A stretch of 64,000 nt of DNA from Haloarcula japonica DSM 6131 (lineage in GTDB: Archaea > Halobacteriota > Halobacteria > Halobacteriales > Haloarculaceae), in assembly GCF_000336635.1 (NCBI RefSeq), contig NZ_AOLY01000006.1, forward strand, positions 38,580-102,579, written 5' to 3'. The notes beneath the pieces were generated by a model. That model saw nothing but the letters and a program-made list of their open reading frames with translations. It had not been told where the DNA came from and made no database searches. The stretch's first letter is position 1. Every line of letters begins with the position of its first letter. Below, one piece after another: positions 53,898 to 62,688 of this stretch. The position numbers and the translations under genes were made by a program.

Positions 53898-54416
53898 CGG
53901 CGTTTCGGCCGACTGGCGGACCGCCTGGCCGATGCCGACCGTCTGGCCGACTAGCGCCAGTCCGATGCCGGCAAGCAGTGCGGTTTCCGCCGCCGGGAAC
54001 AGCGCGCCGGCATAGACCGCTGCACCGAGAACGCTCAGCACTGCGCCGGCCGTGTACATCCGCTGGCCCACCGGAACGTGCGTCCCGGTGTAGTAGAGGC
54101 CGATGCCGGGAACGGCCATCCACCCCAGTATTGTCGTCGTGAGGAACGGGACCCGAAGCGGCGAGTAGAGGAGACCGACGATGCCGCCGAGAGTGAGCAA
54201 AAGTCCGACGAGGAGAATATCACGCCAGATCCGGAGGACGCCCGTCTCCATCTCGTCCCACGAGAGGGCGGCGAACGCAGCGATGAGGACGGCAGCGACG
54301 ACGTGGAAGATCAGCACTGTCCGGTCAGTGACCACATCGAGATGGGCCAGCCCCACGAGCAGCCACGCCAGCGGAATGAGTACAGTCGGGCCCTGTGCGC
54401 GCAAGCGAGGGAACAT
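53889..54416 (-). CDS. Six-helix membrane protein
   Basis: A 175-residue protein (starting MFPRLRAQGPTV; a longer start at 54443 adds nine residues). Six predicted helices, polytopic, with only short loops. No recognisable family. Its 3' end overlaps the convergent dehydrogenase gene by 9 bp. Confidence 0.65.
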   Translation of the reverse strand: MFPRLRAQGPTVLIPLAWLLVGLAHLDVVTDRTVLIFHVVAAVLIAAFAALSWDEMETGVLRIWRDILLVGLLLTLGGIVGLLYSPLRVPFLTTTILGWMAVPGIGLYYTGTHVPVGQRMYTAGAVLSVLGAAVYAGALFPAAETALLAGIGLALVGQTVGIGQAVRQSAETPSG

Positions 54417-54468
54417 ACGCCTCACTGTGCCGCCCACAATCAAGAAACGTCGGTCGTGCGGACCGGTG

Positions 54469-55665
54469 TCATGCCCGCGGGAGTTCGACGACGAAATGTG
54501 CGCCGTCGAGGTCGGTGCCGGGGAAGTCCGTGTCGGCTTTGCTGGCGGTGTCAGCGAGATAGATATCGCCGCCGAAGCTCATAACGAGCGTCTCGACGAG
54601 ATGGAGTCCGCCGCCGTGTGTGTCGCCCGCCCGCGGGTCGAAAATCCTGTCGCGCTGGCCCTCGGGAATCCCTGGGCCGTCGTCGATCACGTGGATCTCA
54701 ATGACATCGTCGGTCTCGCGGATCGCGACAAATACCGACGGGTGATCGTGCCCGTCTCCCGTCGGCTGGACCGTCTCCGCTCGCTGTGCCTCGTCCTGCG
54801 GCACTGCCCCATCCGTCGCGGTCCCCTCGGCCGATAGTTCGGTCGCTGGCGTCCCGTGCTCGATAGCGTTCTCTATGAGGTTCCGGAAAACCGGGCGAGC
54901 GGCCTCGTTGGTGTATGCCATCGCGCTCTCCGGGGCTCGAAGCTCGATGGCGATGGGATGTGTTTGCTCGATGCGCTGTATTACCGCCTCGGCGATCCCG
55001 ACGATGTCAGTCGGTTCGAAGGACGGGTCGGAACCGAGGGTCTCGACGACAGCTCCGGCGTTGTCGACCAGATTGTCGAGTTCGGTTACCTGCTCCTGGA
55101 TCGCGTCCGCCGCCGTTTGAACCGTCTCCGAGTCGGCGTTACGCCGGATAATCGTGGCCCGGCCGTCGATAACGACCAGCCCGTTCGCGATATCGTGGCG
55201 AAACAGGTCGTTGACAAACGACAGCGTGCTCGCGGTTCGAGTCGCACGGCTGGCATCCTGACGGGCCCGGACCGCGAGCGTGCCCGCGATGAGTCCCGTG
55301 ACAGCGCCCGTCTCTATCGCCAACAGGGTGACGAACACCGGTTCGGCGATTGCTCGGCCCTCCATCATGCGGATGAGGACGCTCAAACCGATGACGGCTC
55401 CGACCGCAACACTCCCGGCAACGCTCCAGACGAAGACGGTCCAGATCTGCTCACCCGGTGTCGACGACGAGACGAGGCGATAGCTGCCATACACCAACAC
55501 CAACGGTAGTAGCCCGTCGAGGACCAGAGCGAGCGCGGGGCCGCCGATCTGTCCGATGCGCTGTGTCTCGACACCGAGGTGCCAGACGATGGCCGCACCT
55601 GTAAGAGCGAGACCGAAGCCAGCGAGCAGCCACGGCGCAAGGCGGGCCCGGGCACCACGGTACAT
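54469..55665 (-). CDS. Membrane sensor histidine kinase
   Basis: A 398-residue kinase. Four helices (about 12-29, 42-62, 76-98 and 108-131) form an N-terminal membrane sensor; a linker follows, then a histidine box with H157 (LFRHDIANGLVVI), N-box FRNLIENAIEHG, and HATPase blocks DDGPGIPEGQRD and HGGGLHLVETL. It has a diverged H-box, as is common in haloarchaea. A start at 55698 (MELAIRAQ) is also possible. No response regulator is nearby. Confidence 0.82.
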   Translation of the reverse strand: MYRGARARLAPWLLAGFGLALTGAAIVWHLGVETQRIGQIGGPALALVLDGLLPLVLVYGSYRLVSSSTPGEQIWTVFVWSVAGSVAVGAVIGLSVLIRMMEGRAIAEPVFVTLLAIETGAVTGLIAGTLAVRARQDASRATRTASTLSFVNDLFRHDIANGLVVIDGRATIIRRNADSETVQTAADAIQEQVTELDNLVDNAGAVVETLGSDPSFEPTDIVGIAEAVIQRIEQTHPIAIELRAPESAMAYTNEAARPVFRNLIENAIEHGTPATELSAEGTATDGAVPQDEAQRAETVQPTGDGHDHPSVFVAIRETDDVIEIHVIDDGPGIPEGQRDRIFDPRAGDTHGGGLHLVETLVMSFGGDIYLADTASKADTDFPGTDLDGAHFVVELPRA

Positions 55666-55887
55666 GGTTACCACTTGTGCTCGAATGGCTAATTCCATTC
55701 GGTTAGTGAGCCGGTAAGACCAGACCAGCGCTGGAGCGCCTATAGCCAGCCGGGAGAGCCGGCTGCGTGTGTGGTATGACAGTATTACACACTCCCTAAT
55801 CGCCAGACTGCGGTCGATTTTCTCTGTTTCCCACCATAGCATCGTACCGACACTGTTATCCGTGGTGCTGGCATCTCTTTGGTTGCA

Positions 55888-56082
55888 ATGGCGAAAGGAA
55901 CGGTTGATTTCTTCAACGACACTGGCGGTTACGGTTTCATCGACACTGAGGACGCGGACGAAGACGTCTTCTTCCACATGGAAGACATCGGCGGCCCGGA
56001 CCTCGAGGAAGGACAGGAGCTCGAATTTGACATCGAGCAGGCGGACAAGGGTCCGCGCGCCAACAACGTCACACGGCTCTAA
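55888..56082 (+). CDS. cspA: Cold shock protein, copy 1
   Basis: A 64-residue single cold-shock domain with RNP1-type GGYGFID and RNP2-type VFFHMED. Such proteins bind single-stranded RNA and act as RNA chaperones. The start is the second ATG (MAKGTVDFF). It is followed 2 bp later by a near-identical copy. Confidence 0.92.
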   Translation: MAKGTVDFFNDTGGYGFIDTEDADEDVFFHMEDIGGPDLEEGQELEFDIEQADKGPRANNVTRL

Positions 56083-56084
56083 CA

Positions 56085-56279
56085 ATGGCGGAAGGCACTG
56101 TCGACTTCTTCAACGACACTGGTGGTTACGGCTTCATCGAAACCGACGATGCGGACGAAGACGTCTTCTTCCACATGGAAGACGTCGGCGGCCCTGACCT
56201 CGAAGAGGGGCAGGAAGTCGAGTTCGACATCGAGCAGGCGGACAAGGGTCCGCGTGCGACCAACCTCACGCGACTGTAA
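56085..56279 (+). CDS. cspA: Cold shock protein, copy 2
   Basis: A 64-residue paralogue of the preceding gene, differing at nine residues in total (for example GFIETDDADEDV versus GFIDTEDADEDV). The 2-bp spacing implies co-transcription. The tandem arrangement is a recent duplication or is kept alike by gene conversion. Confidence 0.92.
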   Translation: MAEGTVDFFNDTGGYGFIETDDADEDVFFHMEDVGGPDLEEGQEVEFDIEQADKGPRATNLTRL

Positions 56280-56408
56280 GACGGCTTCTGTCTACAGTCT
56301 AGCACTATAATCACTTGTCAGCGGTCGCGGTGTACCATAGCGTACACGACGGTGGCGCTGGCACGTACATAACTCACGACGAGCGACGGCGCTCACCGGG
56401 ACACGTCA

Positions 56409-56484
56409 CTACGTGAGCAGTCGCGACATCGCTCGATAGATAATTCTACGTGAGTAGTGGCGACGCCGCCCGGTAGACGATCTC
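56409..56484 (-). repeat. 37-bp tandem duplication of the 3' end of the DUF429 gene
   Basis: The unit at 56446-56482, which encodes the last dozen codons, is repeated with several differences at 56409-56445, directly past the stop codon. Both copies begin CTACGTGAG on the plus strand. Read in another frame, the extra copy still encodes a similar ending (YRAMSRLLT against YRAASPLLT), so it derives from the gene. Confidence 0.7.
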
Positions 56485-57186
56485 CATCGGGAGGCCCACC
56501 GCGTCCCGCGGCGGCTCAGGCGGGAGCGTGTACAGCTCCCCATCACCCGGGGCAGCCGTGTACGCGAGCACAACGGCATCCAGTACGTCGTCGATGGCCA
56601 CCGCTGCACCACCGGTCGCTTCGGCGGCTTTCTGGACTGTCGGGGCGGCGTCGCGGTCGTACTGTGCGAGGATTCGCATCCGTTCGGCGTATCCCCCAGC
56701 GGTGTGTTTTGCGTAGCTGAGCGGCTCACCGGCGAAGGCCCGGAAACAGACCTCCGGGTGAGATTCCCGAATGGCTGCAGCGGCCTCGGGTAGTTCCTGT
56801 AGGAGTTCGTCGACCCGGGCAAGGCTGTCGCTACGTGCGAACGCCGTCTCGGAGAGTTCGTGGTCGGTCTTGCGCCTGTGGACGCGGTTGGCCGTCGAGT
56901 AGCGCTGTTTCCGGGTCGCTTCCCGTACTGGCGGTGTGCGGATCGTCGTGCTTCGCGCACCGAGGACTGACCGGGCGAGGTCGTCACATCGGCGGTCCGG
57001 CTCGCCGGATTCCACGAGTCCGATTGGGACGCCCACGAGTATCCGGCGAGCACGCTCGTCGTAGGCTGACCAGCACTCGCCGATACTGTCGAACACCGAC
57101 GCGTGGTCGAAGCCGTCGCCGGTGAACGCGACGGCAACCCATGCCCCGTCGCTCCGGTCGACGCCGACGTACAGCGGTTCCGCCAT
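56446..57186 (-). CDS. DUF429 family protein
   Basis: A 246-residue protein with an RNase H-like start LYVGVDRSDGAWVAVAF (4-20), then DIPIGL-type (LVGVPIGLVESG), RRCDDLARSVLGAR, and the conserved SHPEVCFRAFAGEPL with a C-terminal AAVAIDDVLDAVVLAYTA. DUF429 proteins keep the acidic residues of the RNase H fold and may be nucleases; activity is untested here. The start at 57186 (MAEPLYVGVDR) places the fold at the N-terminus. Confidence 0.85.
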   Translation of the reverse strand: MAEPLYVGVDRSDGAWVAVAFTGDGFDHASVFDSIGECWSAYDERARRILVGVPIGLVESGEPDRRCDDLARSVLGARSTTIRTPPVREATRKQRYSTANRVHRRKTDHELSETAFARSDSLARVDELLQELPEAAAAIRESHPEVCFRAFAGEPLSYAKHTAGGYAERMRILAQYDRDAAPTVQKAAEATGGAAVAIDDVLDAVVLAYTAAPGDGELYTLPPEPPRDAVGLPMEIVYRAASPLLT

Positions 57187-57297
57187 TGTGAATACTCGTT
57201 CCGACGGACGCAAAAGTGTATCCCGAGGTGTTTTTGATCCAACTGGTCCGGGCTCCAGCTATCTGTCGAAACGCTGACTGCGCCGGTCCGAAGTCGC

Positions 57298-57483
57298 TTA
57301 CGACCGTCCGAACTTCGTGAGGTCCTTGAGCGGCACTAGCCGGTGTGCCATCGCCGGCTTCGTGTAGCCGGCCGACTCCTCGGAGACCCCGCTTGTGAAT
57401 ACCAGCATCTTCTGCTGGAGGACATGGGGAACGCCGTCGTTGTCCCGGATGATGTCCACCGAGCGCCACGCTTCGTCTTCCAT
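57298..57483 (-). CDS. Hypothetical 61-residue protein
   Basis: A small protein starting MEDEAWRSVDIIRDND and ending DLTKFGRS, mixed beta and helical, without cysteines or membrane segments. It sits 41 bp downstream of a zinc-finger microprotein gene, in the same direction, with a plausible start and haloarchaeal composition. I do not recognise it; it could be spurious. Confidence 0.5.
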   Translation of the reverse strand: MEDEAWRSVDIIRDNDGVPHVLQQKMLVFTSGVSEESAGYTKPAMAHRLVPLKDLTKFGRS

Positions 57484-57524
57484 GTGTCTGAGTCACACGC
57501 TGCTCCCACCTGTCTCTTTCCCCG

Positions 57525-57683
57525 TCAGGAGTACGGCCCGACGAAGACAGTCCGGAGCCGTGCACCGCAGTTCGGACAGCACAGCGTCTGCCAGCGGTCG
57601 GCGTCGAGGTCGCCAAACGTCTCCCGGCGAATGGCTTCCTCGGCGGAGACCGACCGGTCGCAGGTGTCACACTCCTCGACCAT
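57525..57683 (-). CDS. 52-residue zinc finger protein
   Basis: ATG at 57683 to TGA at 57525. The sequence begins MVEECDTCDRSVSAEE and contains C5/C8 (CDTC) and C35/C36/C39 (CCPNC), a zinc ribbon, ending VFVGPYS. It is too short for the usual length filters. It lies upstream of the 61-residue ORF in the same direction. Confidence 0.7.
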   Translation of the reverse strand: MVEECDTCDRSVSAEEAIRRETFGDLDADRWQTLCCPNCGARLRTVFVGPYS

Positions 57684-57757
57684 ACAGATTGTTGGCAGGC
57701 CACAGACAAAACCCGCTCGTCCACAGGCATTTAGCCGGCCCGAGCGTCAGGCCGGAT

Positions 57758-58480
57758 ATGGATGGCGTCGTACTCGCTGCCGGCAAAGGGACGCGGATGC
57801 GACCGCTCACTGCGGACAGACCGAAGGGACTGGTCGAGGTGGCCGGAACGCCGCTGCTGACACACTGCTTCGAGACGCTGCTGTCAATCGCTGTCGACCG
57901 CTTGGTCGTCGTCATCGGCTACCGCGGCGACGATATCGTGGCCCACTACGGCGACCAGTACCGGAACGCGCCAGTCGAGTACGTCCGGCAGGACGAGCGG
58001 TTGGGGCTCGCCCACGCACTCGAACAGGCCTGCTCCGCCGTCGACGGGACCTTCGTCATGCTGAACGGCGACAATGTCTGCCGGGCGAACCCCGGCGACG
58101 CGCTCGACCGCCACCGCGAGACCGACGCCAGCGCGACGCTGCTCGTCGAGGACGTGTCGCGGGCGGTGGCCAAGTCGACCGGCGTCGTCACAACGGACGG
58201 CGAGGGGAGAGTGACCGGCCTCGTCGAGAAGCCGTCGGACCCGCCGTCGACACTGGTGACGCGGGGCTTTTTCGTGTTCGAACCGGCCATCGGCCACGCC
58301 TGCGCGCTGACGCGCCCCTCTGACCGAGGTGAGTACGAACTCCCCGACGCAATCGACCTGTTGCTGAGCGCCGGCCACCACGTCGAGGCGGTCGAACTCG
58401 ACGGTTGGTGTCACAACGTCAACGAACCGAGTGACATCGAGGCGGTCGAACAGCGACTTGGCGAGAGCGTCGACCGCTGA
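57758..58480 (+). CDS. Sugar nucleotidyltransferase
   Basis: A 240-residue nucleotidyltransferase making NDP-sugars from sugar 1-phosphates. The signature is VVLAAGKGTRMRPLTADRPKGLVEVAG (4-30), with GDN at 108-110 for the metal and VEKPSDPPSTLVTRGFFVF near the sugar site. The missing C-terminal left-handed helix means it is the short, GlmU/RmlA-like core. The product is probably UDP- or dTDP-glucose, but is not proven. It is upstream of a lipoprotein gene in the same direction. Confidence 0.88.
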   Translation: MDGVVLAAGKGTRMRPLTADRPKGLVEVAGTPLLTHCFETLLSIAVDRLVVVIGYRGDDIVAHYGDQYRNAPVEYVRQDERLGLAHALEQACSAVDGTFVMLNGDNVCRANPGDALDRHRETDASATLLVEDVSRAVAKSTGVVTTDGEGRVTGLVEKPSDPPSTLVTRGFFVFEPAIGHACALTRPSDRGEYELPDAIDLLLSAGHHVEAVELDGWCHNVNEPSDIEAVEQRLGESVDR

Positions 58481-58545
58481 CGAGCGAACCGACGCCCGGT
58501 ACGCGGTGACAGAACACCGAAGGGGCTCCACCCCAATACAGGGGT

Positions 58546-59148
58546 ATGACACCCGTTCGGCCGCTGGTGTTCGTCGCGCTCGCCGTTCTCGTCTCACTGG
58601 CGGGCTGTGGGTCGCTGTTCGGCAGCGGCGAGCAGGCAGCGACCGAGGCGACGGTGACACCCGCCGAAGTACCAACAGAGGACGCGCAAGCGGTCGAGCC
58701 GGTGGGAGCCGAACGGGAGTACTGGGGGAACGTCTCCGTTGACGCCAACAGATCGGCGGTGACGCAGCCGCGGGTCCTCGAACTGCGACCGAACTGCGAG
58801 CGGCCGCCGGGACTCGTCGTCCACATCCAGGTGCTGGCGCTGCAGAACAACGACCCGGCGACGAACGAGGGCATCAATACGACCTGGCAGTTCGCGTCCC
58901 CGTCGAACCGGGACCTGACGGGACCGTACTCGAACTTCGTCCGGACAATCCAGAGCGGGTTCGAGCCGCTGTTGAACGCGACGGGCGTGCGGTACGGGCC
59001 GCTCGACCGCGACGGCGACACCGCGTCACAGCCGGTCACGGTCGTCAACGAGAACGGAACGACAACGAGCTATCGGTGGACGGTCGAAAAGCAGACCGAA
59101 GGGCGTTACGAGGGCTGCTGGATGACGGCGGGCGTCGCGCCGGCCTAA
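58546..59148 (+). CDS. Secreted lipoprotein of unknown function
   Basis: A 200-residue protein with a Sec-type lipobox (SLAGCGSLF), C21 in the mature position, a Thr/Glu linker, and a compact domain ending in GRYEGCWMTAG. The final cysteine pair may form a disulfide with C85-like cysteines. It overlaps the convergent permease gene by 4 bp. I do not recognise a family. Confidence 0.75.
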   Translation: MTPVRPLVFVALAVLVSLAGCGSLFGSGEQAATEATVTPAEVPTEDAQAVEPVGAEREYWGNVSVDANRSAVTQPRVLELRPNCERPPGLVVHIQVLALQNNDPATNEGINTTWQFASPSNRDLTGPYSNFVRTIQSGFEPLLNATGVRYGPLDRDGDTASQPVTVVNENGTTTSYRWTVEKQTEGRYEGCWMTAGVAPA

Positions 59149-60224
59149 CCTTCCATCCCGCTGAACGAGAGGCCGCCTTCGATGTAACGCTGGGCGAACA
59201 GATACGCCAGCATGATCGGCGAGGCGAAGGTGAGCGCGAACGCGGAGAAGCGCGCCCACGGGATGGAGTACTCGTCGACCATCGCGTACAGGCCGACCGG
59301 CAGGGTGTAGTTCTCCGTTCCCAGCAGCGTCTGAGCGACGACGAACTCCGTCCAGCCGGTGAGGAAGACGAAGATGAACACCGTCGCCAGCCCAGCGGTC
59401 GACATCGGGATGATGACCTCGGTGACGACCCGCCACGGCGGCGCGCCGTCGACGACGGCGGCCTCCTCGTAGGAGACCGGAATGCCGTCCATGTAGGTCT
59501 TCAGCAGCCACGTATTGAACGGTACGGCGGTCGCAGCGTAGTACACCGCGAGCGCCAGTTTGCTGTCGTTGATGCCGAACTGGACGTACAGCGCGTACAT
59601 CCCGATGAGCAGGGCGACCCCCAGACCGCCTCCGACCTGTGTCATCAGGACGTAGAGGAACAGTATCTTCCGACGGAAGAGGAATTTTCGCCGCGAGAGT
59701 GCATAGGCCGCCGGAACGATGAGCGACATCGCGATCAGCACGGTGGGAATCGCCACCATGAGGCTGTTCCAGAGGAAGCGCTTGAACTCCGACGGGCGGT
59801 CGACGCCGTAATCTGAGGCGTCCAGAATTTCGATCCCCGGCGTCTGGAACACGAAGGCGAGATCGGTGAACGGGATGGCCGCAGATATCGAGTACGACGG
59901 GACGATGAGGTCACCGATGACCCAGATGAACGGCTTGATCGTTGGATTGGAAGGCAGCAGTGAGAAGCTCTCGGACGTGTACAGCGAGCTTCCGGAACCG
60001 GAGAGGGCCGCCATCAGAATCCAGTATATCGGGAAGAGCAGTGCCAGCACGACCAGTGTCGCGCCGATGGTCGAGAGAATGACCTTCAGAACCTCCGATG
60101 CGGGTAGCTCACCCCGACGGACGGCCTGCACGGTGTAGGACCACTTTCGAACTGTTCGGGCGGGCATCGTGGCGAACGTCTTGATGTCGTCGCCGAGCTT
60201 TCTGGCGATTGCACCGAGCAACAT
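59145..60224 (-). CDS. Maltose-type ABC transporter permease (MalG-like)
   Basis: A 359-residue permease with six helices. The EAA loop that contacts the ATPase is SYEEAAVVDGAPPWRVVTEVIIPM. A 60-residue polar N-terminus is typical. The start at 60224 overlaps the stop of the upstream permease by one base (TGATG). It imports a sugar, probably maltodextrin given the alpha-amylase gene beyond. Confidence 0.9.
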   Translation of the reverse strand: MLLGAIARKLGDDIKTFATMPARTVRKWSYTVQAVRRGELPASEVLKVILSTIGATLVVLALLFPIYWILMAALSGSGSSLYTSESFSLLPSNPTIKPFIWVIGDLIVPSYSISAAIPFTDLAFVFQTPGIEILDASDYGVDRPSEFKRFLWNSLMVAIPTVLIAMSLIVPAAYALSRRKFLFRRKILFLYVLMTQVGGGLGVALLIGMYALYVQFGINDSKLALAVYYAATAVPFNTWLLKTYMDGIPVSYEEAAVVDGAPPWRVVTEVIIPMSTAGLATVFIFVFLTGWTEFVVAQTLLGTENYTLPVGLYAMVDEYSIPWARFSAFALTFASPIMLAYLFAQRYIEGGLSFSGMEG

Positions 60225-61186
60225 CAGTCGTTCACCCCGTCGGCGAGCTTTCCTTTCTTGACGTTGAGCCACATGAACGCGCCGATGAACACGAGCGCGA
60301 TGATACTGATAGCCGCACCGCGGCCGTACTGCTGGAACGACAGCGCCTCACGGTAGCCGTAGACGACGATGAGTTCGTTCGCCCGCGCCGGGCCGCCCTG
60401 ATTGAACACGAACGGGATGAGGAACTGCTGGAACGACGCCGCAGATGTCAGAATCGACGCGAACAGCACGGGCCGTTTGATCGACGGTAGGGTGATGTGC
60501 GCAAAGCGTGCCAGAAACCCAGCGCCGTCGACGACGGCCGCCTCGTGGAGTTCCTCAGGCACGTCCTGGAGCGCGCTGACGGTGATGATGACCATGAACG
60601 GGTACGCCAGCCACGCCTCCGTGACGTTGTACGCGACGAAGGCGGTCCAGCGGCCCGACAGCCACGCGACCGAACTCGCCCCGAACGCGGTCAGCAGTTG
60701 GTTCATCAGCCCGAACTCGGCGGAGCTGAAGATGCCGCGCCACACGGTGATAGTGAAGATCGGCGGCAGCCCCATCGGGAAGATGATGAGCGAACGCAGG
60801 ACGCGCTTGCCGCGGACGAGGTCGCTGGTCACGACGAGCGCGATCGCCAGGCTCGCCCCGATTTTGAGCGTGACGCTCGTGGCGACGAACAGCCAGGTGA
60901 CGCCGAAGGAGTTCCAGAACTGGCCGTCGGTCAGCACGTCGGCGTAGTTCTCTAATCCTACGAACAGCGCGTCACCGAACGTGAGCACGGCGACGACGCC
61001 CTCGCCGGCGAACAGGTTCGCCGGCTCCGCGTTCGTAAAGGAAATACCCAGCAGGTAGAAGACCGGGAACAGCATGAACGCCGAGAAGACGAACAGCCCC
61101 GGGAGCACTAGCAGTAACGACGCGTCGTCCCGCGTCAGAAACGGGACCGACTCGATGCGGTCCGCCGCTCGTGAAACGGTACTCAT
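60224..61186 (-). CDS. Maltose-type ABC transporter permease (MalF-like)
   Basis: A 320-residue permease with six or seven helices and the EAA loop LHEAAVVDGAGFLARFAHITLP. It pairs with the neighbouring permease. The gene is 9 bp after the binding-protein stop, so all three are one operon. No ATPase gene is present in the window; a shared MsmX/MalK-type ATPase may serve. Confidence 0.9.
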   Translation of the reverse strand: MSTVSRAADRIESVPFLTRDDASLLLVLPGLFVFSAFMLFPVFYLLGISFTNAEPANLFAGEGVVAVLTFGDALFVGLENYADVLTDGQFWNSFGVTWLFVATSVTLKIGASLAIALVVTSDLVRGKRVLRSLIIFPMGLPPIFTITVWRGIFSSAEFGLMNQLLTAFGASSVAWLSGRWTAFVAYNVTEAWLAYPFMVIITVSALQDVPEELHEAAVVDGAGFLARFAHITLPSIKRPVLFASILTSAASFQQFLIPFVFNQGGPARANELIVVYGYREALSFQQYGRGAAISIIALVFIGAFMWLNVKKGKLADGVND

Positions 61187-61195
61187 GGGCGTTTC

Positions 61196-62470
61196 TCACT
61201 CCCAGTTGCTGCGGATTTCCTCGGCGGCGGCCGTCAGCGCCCCCTCGGCAGTCGCGTCGCCGTTGAACGCCTCGATGAGGGCGTTTTCAAGCGGCGACCA
61301 CACCTTGTTCATGCGCGGGTCGGTCGGCATCGGCACCCCCTGACTGACGGTCTGGGAGTACGTCCGGACGTGGTCGGGGAGTTCGTCGCTGCCGACGAGG
61401 CTGTCGAGCACCGGAATCGCGCCCTGCTCCTCGGCGAGCCGCGTGGCGTGGTCCTCGTTGGTGGCGAACCACTCGACGAAGTTCCGGGCGGCCGTCGCGT
61501 CGGCCCCGCTCTCGCTCATCGCGTCCGCGAAGTACCACATCGAGATGCCGGTGTACGGCGTCACCTCGCCGCCGTCGATTTCGGGGAACGTCGCCACCTC
61601 GTAGTTCACGTCGTTCTGGTTCAGCGTCGCCAGGTACCACGGCCCGTTGACCGCGAAGGCGGCGTTCCCCTCCGAGAACGTCGCGGCCTGCGGTTCGTAG
61701 GTCGGGTCGTCGGGCATGTACGGGCGGAGTGTGTCGAGAGCGAACTGGAGCCCTTCGATGGCTTCGTCGGCGTCCAGCCCGAGCGCCGGGTCCCGGTCCG
61801 GATCGAAGATGTAGCCACCGAAGGCCTGGATCCAGCCGCTCGTGAAGTACGGAACGAACGGCGAAGAGAGGCCGTACTGGCTGCTGGACGGGTCGTGATA
61901 TTCCTCCATCACCGCCACCATGTCGTCGATGGTCTCGGGCGCTTCGTCGACGACGTCCGCGTTGTAGATGAGCGTCACCGTCTCCGCCGAGTGCGGAAGG
62001 CCGACGACGGCGTCGTCGAACTGGACGGCCGAGGCGGCGGCGTCCGTGAACTGGTCGAGGCTCACGGAGAGTTTATCGGACTGGTCGACGACGAACTCCC
62101 GCTGGTAGTAGTCGCCGACCCAGTCGTGCGCCCACTCGAAGATCTCCGGCCCCTGCCCGGCCGGAATCGCGCTCGTGGTCTTCTTTTCCATGTCGGAGAT
62201 GTCCGACCCGTCGACGCCGAACTCCGTCTCGCTCTCGAAGGTCCGGATCGCGTCCTGGCGCGCGGGCTGCTCCGAGTCCTGAAGCTGGTACCACGCCGTC
62301 GCAGTCCCGCCCGACTGCTGCGTCCCGCCGTCGGCTCCGTCGCCAGAACCGTCACCGGCTGCCTGCTCCCCGTCCGAGCCGCCACTCCCCTGCTCTTGCA
62401 CACTACAGCCAGCCAGGGCTGCAGCCGCGCCAACGCCGCCGATCCGCTTGAGCACCGTCCGTCGTTCCAT
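61196..62470 (-). CDS. Tat-exported sugar-binding lipoprotein
   Basis: A 424-residue extracellular solute-binding protein (family 1). The signal MERRTVLKRIGGVGAAAALAGC carries twin arginines and a lipobox cysteine at residue 22. The linker is Gly/Ser/Asp-rich, as in haloarchaeal lipoproteins. It captures a sugar outside the membrane. The start at 62470 is preferred over 62476 because the twin-arginine motif must be close to the N-terminus. A TTTAAG box lies about 40 bp upstream. Confidence 0.9.
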   Translation of the reverse strand: MERRTVLKRIGGVGAAAALAGCSVQEQGSGGSDGEQAAGDGSGDGADGGTQQSGGTATAWYQLQDSEQPARQDAIRTFESETEFGVDGSDISDMEKKTTSAIPAGQGPEIFEWAHDWVGDYYQREFVVDQSDKLSVSLDQFTDAAASAVQFDDAVVGLPHSAETVTLIYNADVVDEAPETIDDMVAVMEEYHDPSSSQYGLSSPFVPYFTSGWIQAFGGYIFDPDRDPALGLDADEAIEGLQFALDTLRPYMPDDPTYEPQAATFSEGNAAFAVNGPWYLATLNQNDVNYEVATFPEIDGGEVTPYTGISMWYFADAMSESGADATAARNFVEWFATNEDHATRLAEEQGAIPVLDSLVGSDELPDHVRTYSQTVSQGVPMPTDPRMNKVWSPLENALIEAFNGDATAEGALTAAAEEIRSNWE

Positions 62471-62688
62471 TGTCATGGATAGATATGGGATGAAATAGTC
62501 CTTCATAACTTAAATCATTCGGAAATCGAAGGAGACAATGATGACAGATTCGGGAGATCGACACGCAATAGCTCCGCTGTGTGTCGGTTTCAGTGGAGTC
62601 GGGCAGGTCAATATATACGAAGTAATAATCATTCTCAAATTCAACCGGAAACGTAACACTCATCGGACCGACCCCGTACCGTAGGCGT
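62471..62688. other. Divergent intergenic region of the maltodextrin locus
   Basis: A 218-bp AT-rich gap between the binding-protein gene and the alpha-amylase gene. It holds TTTAAG on the minus strand and ATATATA at 62611-62617 on the plus strand. I see no convincing TrmB-type operator. Confidence 0.5.
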
